Below, one piece after another: positions 1-4,465 of a DNA stretch of 10,057 bases. The DNA is taken from assembly GCA_003661745.1 (NCBI GenBank), contig QMWS01000017.1:1-10057 (forward strand). The letters run 5' to 3'. Made by a program: the position numbers and the translations under genes. The notes beneath the pieces are model-generated. The model had not been told where the DNA came from. It saw only the letters and a program-made list of their open reading frames with translations, and ran no database searches. The number at the start of each line of letters is the position of its first letter. Position 1 is the stretch's first letter. Source of the stretch: Thermoprotei archaeon. GTDB lineage: Archaea; Thermoproteota; Thermoprotei_A; Sulfolobales; NBVN01.

Positions 1-9
1 AAATAAGGG

Positions 10-70
10 GAATCGTCATTTGGGACGGGCCCTAATCATCGAATCATACGTTGGCGTTTCAATCATCCAT
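10..70 (-). ncRNA. Candidate box C/D guide sRNA (variant boxes)
   Basis: Read on the minus strand, this stretch has the order C - guide - D' - C' - guide - D. Box C is AUGAUUG (66-60), box D' AUGA (47-44), box C' AUGAUUA (39-33) and box D AUGA (19-16). The guides are 12 nt (59-48) and 13 nt (32-20), and the D'-C' spacer is 4 nt, all typical of archaeal C/D RNAs that direct 2'-O-methylation with L7Ae, Nop5 and fibrillarin. The boxes deviate from RUGAUGA/CUGA, but the change is compensatory: the usual G(C)-C(D) pair becomes U-A in both box pairs. A TATA-like element (100-91) would place the transcript start near 70, 4 nt before box C. A T-rich run (7-1) follows box D. The predicted targets would be ACGUUGGCGUUU (fifth base methylated) and UUGGGACGGGCCC (fifth base); I cannot place either in an rRNA. 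The two ends are estimated. Confidence 0.62.
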
Positions 71-90
71 AAAATACTCCTAAGATAAAA

Positions 91-104
91 GGTAAATATA
101 CGTT
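91..104 (-). promoter_or_regulatory. TATA box for the C/D sRNA at 70-10
   Basis: Read on the minus strand the core is TATATTTACC (100-91), preceded by AACG. Its centre is about 26 bp upstream of position 70, where the C/D RNA is expected to start. It lies in the 80-bp space between two divergent RNA genes. Confidence 0.45.
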
Positions 105-118
105 TACGTAATGCCAGC

Positions 119-128
119 AATATTTATC
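119..128 (+). promoter_or_regulatory. TATA box for the H/ACA-like RNA
   Basis: AATATTTATC is centred near 124. Archaeal spacing of about 26 bp predicts a start at about 150, just before the basal stem of the H/ACA-like hairpin. Confidence 0.45.
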
Positions 129-149
129 AAATCCTGAAAACTAAGTATT

Positions 150-224
150 TCGGAGGGCCCGCGACACCCGTATGACACCCTCGTCGGAGGGAGGATGATT
201 ACGGGGTCCCCGGCCTTCACACCC
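150..224 (+). ncRNA. Candidate H/ACA guide sRNA (single hairpin with kink-turn)
   Basis: The plus strand folds as one archaeal H/ACA unit. A 7-bp basal stem (153-159 with 212-218, one G.U) abuts an ACA box at 219-221, leaving three bases CCC to the expected 3' end. Above it is an internal loop that would be the pseudouridylation pocket (160-166 on the 5' side, 206-211 on the 3' side). A 6-bp upper stem follows (167-172 with 200-205), then a kink-turn, then a cap stem CCCTC/GAGGG (178-182 with 187-191) closed by GTCG. The kink-turn has a U173.U199 pair, tandem G174.A198 and A175.G197 pairs, and a three-base bulge 194-196, as L7Ae requires. The upper stem base is 13 nt from ACA, close to the usual 14-16. 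The predicted target has the form GGGGAC-UN-UGUCGCG with the U converted to pseudouridine by Cbf5. I could not place it in rRNA. The fold was made by eye. Confidence 0.7.
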
Positions 225-245
225 ATTTCTTAGCTTAATAAGGAA

Positions 246-309
246 TAACCCTCAGCTTAATCCCGTTATATCATCGGTCATTGACGGGTAGGGGCCTCTT
301 CATCGGTTT
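246..309 (-). ncRNA. Candidate box C/D guide sRNA, one guide complementary to 16S rRNA
   Basis: On the minus strand, box C AUGAAGA (303-297) and box D CUGA (255-252) are flanked by a short terminal stem AACC/GGTT (308-305 with 250-247). Internal boxes are D' AUGA (281-278) and C' AUGAUAU (274-268), the latter degenerate as is common. The D guide is exactly 12 nt (267-256); the D' guide is 15 nt (296-282). The D' guide is complementary to UGACGGGUAGGGGCC. I recognise ACGGGUAGGGGCCGUGAG as a conserved crenarchaeal 16S rRNA segment, roughly E. coli positions 265-285. The fifth-base rule would put the methyl on the first G of GGGUAGG. The D guide would target CUUAAUCCCGUU, which I cannot place. 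A TATA box at 340-331 predicts a start near 309. T-rich sequence follows box D. Ends are estimated. Confidence 0.75.
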
Positions 310-330
310 TAAGTCAACCAACAGTATTTG

Positions 331-340
331 TTTAAATATT
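331..340 (-). promoter_or_regulatory. TATA box for the C/D sRNA at 309-246
   Basis: The minus strand reads AATATTTAAA, centred near 335, 26 bp before the expected transcript start at about 309. Box C begins 6 nt further on, the usual spacing for an archaeal C/D RNA. Confidence 0.5.
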
Positions 341-388
341 ATGTTTAACCGAAATTAATTCTATCTATAATACATTAGATAAATACGT

Positions 389-1282
389 TCAAATCACGCA
401 TATGCGCTTAAACGCACACTCACCACACCTCCTTAAGCTGCAGTATACCTTATCATGTATGTAAGCTATCGTTTGTATGTAACCACTTAATTCACCTAAT
501 TCAATTATACTCCTACCTGTCAAGCACTTACTCCTTACCGGACACTCCATGCAATTTACCCCGTAAGTAAGGCACATGTTTTTATTTGGAATTAATACTT
601 CTTCACTACCTACTAAACCTAACCTACGCGCAAATCTGCTATAGTGTACATCACTTGGCGTGAATATGGTCCCCTCACCAGTAAAGAGAAGAAATGCATC
701 AGCTATTTTAGGTCCTACATTCTTTATGCCTAGTAACTCTCTCCTTAACTCCCAACCCCTAAGATTACTGGACACTACAACCCGTTCTAAATCCTCCACC
801 ACCTCATGCAACGTAGATAACTGGTAATTACCGCCTACCTCCGGTATCCGTTTAACTATGTACTTCGCTCTGTACTCCTCAATACCACTGAATATCGCCT
901 TAACCCATTTAACAACATTAGTATGATATGAAGTTCTTCGAGAAAGAAATGTAGCAATAGCTATTATTAATCTATCTGGGTAGTAGCTGCTGGTAATTAA
1001 TCTCAAACCTGAGTAGGTACTAAGTAGTACCTCCACCAAAGATCTTAATCTACGTGAAACCTTACTTATGTAGTCATACGGATTAAACCACGTACCAGCC
1101 CACTGCGCAATAACCTCATCAGTACATGAGGCTCCACTGCAAACTACCTTACCGTTCTTAACAGCTATTACGGTACCTACACCATAACCTAATTCCTTAA
1201 CCCATACATTATTACCTACCTTCCTGAATAATACAGACGCAAAGCTAGGGAACATAGATAGGTCTAAATTAATGCTTGTCAT
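389..1282 (-). CDS. HhH-GPD DNA glycosylase (endonuclease III-like) with two four-cysteine clusters
   Basis: Base-excision repair DNA glycosylase, probably with AP-lyase activity. With ATG at 1282 the protein has 297 residues. The N-terminal 70 residues look beta-rich and unfamiliar. The helix-hairpin-helix is near residues 183-200 (LLGIKNVGPKIAD), with K192 at the position of the endonuclease III catalytic lysine. D211, in PSDVHYSRFARRLGL, matches the catalytic aspartate. A canonical [4Fe-4S] motif follows: C237-x6-C244-x2-C247-x5-C253. Unusually there is a second motif at the C-terminus, C281-x4-C286-x2-C289-x5-C295. The N-terminal extension resembles the AlkA/OGG organisation more than plain Nth, so substrate (oxidised pyrimidine, uracil or 8-oxoguanine) is open. 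Start: a GTG at 1291 gives three more residues, but the TATA box at 1309-1295 fits leaderless transcription from the ATG. The family is confident; the substrate is not. Confidence 0.85.
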   Translation of the reverse strand: MTSINLDLSMFPSFASVLFRKVGNNVWVKELGYGVGTVIAVKNGKVVCSGASCTDEVIAQWAGTWFNPYDYISKVSRRLRSLVEVLLSTYSGLRLITSSYYPDRLIIAIATFLSRRTSYHTNVVKWVKAIFSGIEEYRAKYIVKRIPEVGGNYQLSTLHEVVEDLERVVVSSNLRGWELRRELLGIKNVGPKIADAFLLFTGEGTIFTPSDVHYSRFARRLGLVGSEEVLIPNKNMCLTYGVNCMECPVRSKCLTGRSIIELGELSGYIQTIAYIHDKVYCSLRRCGECAFKRICVI

Positions 1283-1294
1283 CAACACCACAAC

Positions 1295-1309
1295 TTTAAT
1301 ATAATTTAA
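1295..1309 (-). promoter_or_regulatory. TATA box for the DNA glycosylase gene
   Basis: The minus strand reads TTAAATTATATTAAA. Its centre is 20-24 bp before the ATG at 1282, and no Shine-Dalgarno lies between, which suggests a leaderless mRNA. This spacing is the reason for preferring 1282 over the GTG at 1291. Confidence 0.5.
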
Positions 1310-1350
1310 GCGCTATTATTGTTAATTACCTAGTAGAGTCCTCACTAACG

Positions 1351-1363
1351 CTAAAATAAAACC
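1351..1363 (+). promoter_or_regulatory. TATA box for the C/D sRNA at 1383-1440
   Basis: CTAAAATAAAACC is centred near 1357, 26 bp before position 1383. That leaves about 4 nt before box C. A second A/T run at 1367-1376 (TTAATTAAAG) is too close to serve this RNA. Confidence 0.45.
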
Positions 1364-1382
1364 GACTTAATTAAAGTGCTTT

Positions 1383-1440
1383 ATGGATGAAGACTTACTC
1401 CCGGCCTGAGAGATGAAGAGAACTTACCCAACTGATCTCT
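1383..1440 (+). ncRNA. Box C/D guide sRNA, probable 23S rRNA guide
   Basis: This is the cleanest C/D RNA in the window. In order: box C AUGAAGA (1387-1393), a 12-nt guide (1394-1405), box D' CUGA (1406-1409), a 3-nt spacer, box C' AUGAAGA (1413-1419), a 12-nt guide (1420-1431) and box D CUGA (1432-1435). Both halves are identical in box sequence and guide length, as in archaeal double guides bound by L7Ae, Nop5 and fibrillarin. The D guide would target UUGGGUAAGUUC; ten of these bases (GGGUAAGUUC) match the conserved 23S domain IV segment just after the m5U1939 region of E. coli. Methylation would fall on the third G of the GGG. The D' guide would target GCCGGGAGUAAG, which loosely resembles another domain IV segment; this is uncertain. 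The RNA lies between the divergent glycosylase promoter and the 3' end of the methyltransferase gene, so it is an independent unit. The ends are estimated. Confidence 0.9.
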
Positions 1441-1486
1441 CACCCTAGCTTAAGGGCGTCATGATATTACGTCATGGTTGACGGAC

Positions 1487-2410
1487 TTATGAGTAACTCT
1501 TTACGGCAATAAATCCTTGAGCATCTTCAATCCATTTGATTACGCGAAAGCCAACTAATTCAAGTCTTTTCTTGATGCCCTTTAGTACACTCACATTACT
1601 ATGTTTAAAGGGCATGCCCGTGTAGTGGAACAGCTTGCCACCCCTTCTTAGTACCCTATATAGTTCGCTATAGAAATCTCTGCTATATAGCTCGCCAGCG
1701 ATATTAAATCTAGGCGGATCGTGTATTATATGTGTGAATATGTCATCGGGCAATTCACGTATTGCCTCAGTTATATCAGCTTTAATAGTCACTATATCCT
1801 TGCTTGCTAATCCCTTAGACCACGGATTATAAGTAGCGATTTCAATAACATTGGGATCCACTTCTGATGTTAAAACAAGTGCTGCTCCATGAACTCCAGC
1901 TATTGATGCTGTATAGCCTAAGCCAGTACATGTGTCTAAGACTATAGCATTTCTGAGCCTACCTAATTGTCTCACCTTACATATCGAATCCCTCCACGGA
2001 TCAGTCCCTTCGCACCTATGCATGTGTATACCACTAATTTCCAACGTCGGTGCTTTATCAATTCCTGTAGGCCTTAGCTTATAGTATTTACGTAACTTCC
2101 CATCATACCAAGCCACAGGTACCAGCGCAGAACCTTTAATAACGTAAACAAAGCCCTCCCTAAGTCCTTCCAGCTCGCTTAACTCAAGGCAGACCTCCCG
2201 AATTTGCACGCAGTTATATCTACTTACATATCTTACTAGCTCGCTAGATAGCCCTAAATCTAGAGTTACGGTGAATTCGGCGTTACCCTTTCGTATGTGG
2301 CTAAGTATTTTATCTGCCATCTCCTGAGTCAGTACTGGTAGGTTTTTAGGCTTAAACACGTACCTATACTTGCTGATCCTGCTGAGCAGCTCATCAGCCA
2401 TGTCAGTCAT
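1487..2410 (-). CDS. Predicted archaeal class I SAM-dependent methyltransferase (COG2521-like)
   Basis: This 307-residue protein has a Rossmann-type methyltransferase domain in its C-terminal half. Motif I is D159-TCTGLGY-T, and an acidic motif II is E183 in TSEVDPN. D212 (IKADITE) is the usual adenine-side acid. Motif IV is D231-PPRF, the DPPY/F-like substrate motif found in enzymes that methylate nucleic acid bases or small amines. A conserved-looking HMHRCEGTDPW sits at 129-139. This matches the archaeal family known only as predicted methyltransferase COG2521, whose substrate I do not know. The N-terminal 120 residues could form a separate substrate-binding region. ATG at 2410 is supported by GGAG (2419-2416), 5 nt upstream. 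The gene starts 62 bp after the pyrophosphatase stop on the same strand, so the two may be co-transcribed. It ends close to the C/D RNA on the opposite strand. Confidence 0.8.
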   Translation of the reverse strand: MTDMADELLSRISKYRYVFKPKNLPVLTQEMADKILSHIRKGNAEFTVTLDLGLSSELVRYVSRYNCVQIREVCLELSELEGLREGFVYVIKGSALVPVAWYDGKLRKYYKLRPTGIDKAPTLEISGIHMHRCEGTDPWRDSICKVRQLGRLRNAIVLDTCTGLGYTASIAGVHGAALVLTSEVDPNVIEIATYNPWSKGLASKDIVTIKADITEAIRELPDDIFTHIIHDPPRFNIAGELYSRDFYSELYRVLRRGGKLFHYTGMPFKHSNVSVLKGIKKRLELVGFRVIKWIEDAQGFIAVKSYS

Positions 2411-2472
2411 CGGAACTCCATACCTAAACTAATACAGGAACTCCCAAAATAGAAGTTAATGCTTCAGGCAAG

Positions 2473-4113
2473 CTAATCCCTCTCAATGACCTTAATTATT
2501 TTAGGAACTACCTGCGCCTTTCTAGACACTATGCCCGCCAGGTACGCGTAGCCTCTCGATAAGTCCGCCCCTAGCGCTTCCTCTATTATACTCTTCCGCC
2601 CTACAGCAATAATATACGAGGAGCTCTCAATAAAGTCAGTGATGAGCAGTGCCAGAAATACGTATCCGTGTTGCTTACGCAGCTTGTCCATGTACTCCAT
2701 AATTTTCTCTGCATTTTGTATGTACCTGAGCGGCTTCGCAGTGAATATCTGTGCTATAGCGAACTTCGCACCTTTAGCTGTAAATTCCTTAATGTCCTTA
2801 GTAACTACCTCCTTAGGATCTAGTGTCTCATCTAACGACATAATCTCCTTCGTTACGTCTGTGACATCACTCATGCTTAAGCCGACATAATCGAGTAACT
2901 CGCTAACAACTCTTTTGTCGTCCTCTGTTGTTGTGGGGCTCTTGAGTAGTAGTGTATCCGTTAGTATAGCATAAAGCATTGCTTCAGCTAAATTCCTAGG
3001 TATTGTGACGCCCCACTCCTTAGCTATTCTCCATAATATGGTACAGGTAGCACCTACAGGTTCTACTCTGAACAGTATGGGGGACCTAGTAACTATATCC
3101 CCGCTAACCCTGTGGTGATCTACAACAGCAACCACATCTGCCTCCTCAATACCCTCAACAGCCTGGCTCAGCTCATTATGATCAACTAGCGCAACCTTCT
3201 TCCTGTAGTCCTTAACTAAGTCACTCCTAGTAACTATCCCCCTCAGCTTACCTGCTTCATCAACAACTACAACACTCCTAACTAACTTCTTCGTCATTAA
3301 GTCCCTTAACTCGCTAACTAGAGTATCCTCATAGACAGTTTCAGCCTCCTCAGAAAACTCCTTTACCGGCCTACTGAGGTCTAGCAGCCTAGCAGTCATG
3401 TACGTGTCATGCCTTGAGAGGAGTACTGTAACGCCTCTCTCCTTGGCCTTCCTAAGTACCTCCTCCGAAGGCTTCTTGCCTCCCGTAATTATTAGGAGTG
3501 AAACACCTAGCTCTATTGCCTTCAGCTGAACGTCCTCTCTATCACCTACTAGCAATATATTGCCACGTAGGTCATACGAGCTCTCAATAGTTTTAACAGA
3601 CATAGATGCTACAAATACCCTACCAGAAACTTTCAGTTCCTTACCTTGAACTAGAAGCTCACAGCCTATTACATCAACTATGTTCTTAATCGGCACACCA
3701 CTCAACGTGAGCCTCATGACGCCTAACTCAGACATCATTGAGCGCGCGAAACTACTTGTACTGAAGATGCCGACAACTCTCCTGTGCTCGTCAACTACTG
3801 GGGCCGACCTCACGCCTAAAGATATTAGTAGGTCAATAGCGTATTTTACCGGCATGTCCGTGCTAACGTACTTAACATCACGCGTCATTACGTCAGCTAC
3901 TCTAGGCCTCACGTCAGTAACTAGTACAGGCTCCTTAACTCCCGTACGGTCGAGAACGAACTTTATACTAGCATTTAACTCGCCAGCTCGCGCCTCTATG
4001 GCATTGAATCCACGCGCTCTCATCATATGCGCAAGTACGCTTGAAGCAATAATTGCGTCCACGTCAGGAGCTCTATGCCCTATAACGTAGATTTCCTTAG
4101 TGCTTAAGTTCAA
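2473..4113 (-). CDS. ppaC: Family II manganese-dependent inorganic pyrophosphatase with CBS and DRTGG regulatory domains
   Basis: Hydrolyses pyrophosphate to two phosphates in the cytoplasm, driving biosynthetic reactions. The DHH core is split by a regulatory insert: GHRAPDVDA (H13, D17, D19) begins the catalytic domain. A CBS motif spans about 70-125. A DRTGG-like domain spans about 135-240 (VGDRED 189-194, LLIITGG 206-212). A second CBS motif spans about 255-305. The DHH domain then resumes with VDHNE (D311) and VDHHR (D332, H333, H334), and D386 in ILTDT. The DHHA2 domain ends with SRKAQVVP (530-537), which holds the substrate-binding residues. All metal ligands known from the family are present. 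At 546 residues it matches the long regulated class, in which adenine nucleotides bound to CBS domains control activity. The start is TTG at 4113 with GGGTG (4123-4119) 5 nt upstream; the next methionine is past the first catalytic motif. Confidence 0.93.
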   Translation of the reverse strand: MNLSTKEIYVIGHRAPDVDAIIASSVLAHMMRARGFNAIEARAGELNASIKFVLDRTGVKEPVLVTDVRPRVADVMTRDVKYVSTDMPVKYAIDLLISLGVRSAPVVDEHRRVVGIFSTSSFARSMMSELGVMRLTLSGVPIKNIVDVIGCELLVQGKELKVSGRVFVASMSVKTIESSYDLRGNILLVGDREDVQLKAIELGVSLLIITGGKKPSEEVLRKAKERGVTVLLSRHDTYMTARLLDLSRPVKEFSEEAETVYEDTLVSELRDLMTKKLVRSVVVVDEAGKLRGIVTRSDLVKDYRKKVALVDHNELSQAVEGIEEADVVAVVDHHRVSGDIVTRSPILFRVEPVGATCTILWRIAKEWGVTIPRNLAEAMLYAILTDTLLLKSPTTTEDDKRVVSELLDYVGLSMSDVTDVTKEIMSLDETLDPKEVVTKDIKEFTAKGAKFAIAQIFTAKPLRYIQNAEKIMEYMDKLRKQHGYVFLALLITDFIESSSYIIAVGRKSIIEEALGADLSRGYAYLAGIVSRKAQVVPKIIKVIERD

Positions 4114-4184
4114 ATCAGCACCCTTGGGACATAATTGTATCGGCGGCTAATATTATGTGCAGGACCTAGTAAGAGTTGAATTGT

Positions 4185-4210
4185 TTAAACTATAAAAACT
4201 TTTAAAGCAA
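4185..4210. promoter_or_regulatory. Overlapping divergent TATA boxes between the pyrophosphatase and a small gene
   Basis: The A/T-rich run holds TATAAAAACTTTTAAAG (4191-4207) on the plus strand, which would start a transcript at about 4221-4229 for the small gene at 4268. On the minus strand it holds TTTTATAGTTTAAA (4197-4184), which would start at about 4166 for the pyrophosphatase. The two cores overlap, so the genes may compete for TBP/TFB. Both leaders would be about 40-50 nt and carry Shine-Dalgarno sites. Confidence 0.45.
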
Positions 4211-4267
4211 AGTACTAGAGAGCTTATTAACACCTGAACCCTAAGTATAACTCAAAGGAGTGGGAGT

Positions 4268-4444
4268 ATGAGCACAGCAACTGAAATAATAGGAAAGTTC
4301 GATTTCATAAAGCAAAAGTACGAGTCGGTTCTCGGACGTCCGCTAAGCTATAGTGTACTAGTTAAGGTGCTTGCTATAGATTATGAGCTATCGCCTAGTG
4401 ATACATATGAAATTTGGCGTAGCGTTCGGAAGCCGAAGAATTAA
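4268..4444 (+). CDS. Small conserved-looking protein of unknown function, 58 aa
   Basis: A complete open frame of 58 codons from ATG to TAA that is easily overlooked because of its size. Translation support is good: GGAG at 4257-4260 lies 7 nt before the ATG, and a TATA box lies about 60-75 bp upstream. The product starts MSTATEIIGKFDFIKQKYES and ends WRSVRKPKN. It has no cysteine, no signal peptide and no membrane segment. It looks mainly helical, with a mid-protein VLVKVLAI hydrophobic stretch, then an acidic YELSPSDTYE segment and a basic tail. It resembles a small soluble protein or a short DNA- or RNA-binding adaptor, but I recognise no family and assign no function. It is divergent from the pyrophosphatase gene and convergent with the fucose-isomerase-like gene, whose stop is only 21 bp away. 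It occupies what would otherwise be a 350-bp gap, which favours a real gene. Confidence 0.72.
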   Translation: MSTATEIIGKFDFIKQKYESVLGRPLSYSVLVKVLAIDYELSPSDTYEIWRSVRKPKN

Positions 4445-4465
4445 TACATGTAAAAGTACACATTC

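Noticed and set aside
151..224. GC-rich block that at first looked like a fragment of tRNA or 5S rRNA
   Set aside because: No T-arm GGTTCRAATCC, no acceptor stem and no 5S loop motifs; the H/ACA fold explains it better.
1457..1476. Direct repeat CGTCATG (1457-1463 and 1470-1476) after the C/D RNA
   Set aside because: Only two 7-base copies in a short gap; no further copies or palindrome to suggest an operator or array.
3680..4090. 136-codon plus-strand open frame opposite the pyrophosphatase gene
   Set aside because: It is the antisense shadow of a strongly conserved coding region and has no ribosome binding site or family resemblance.
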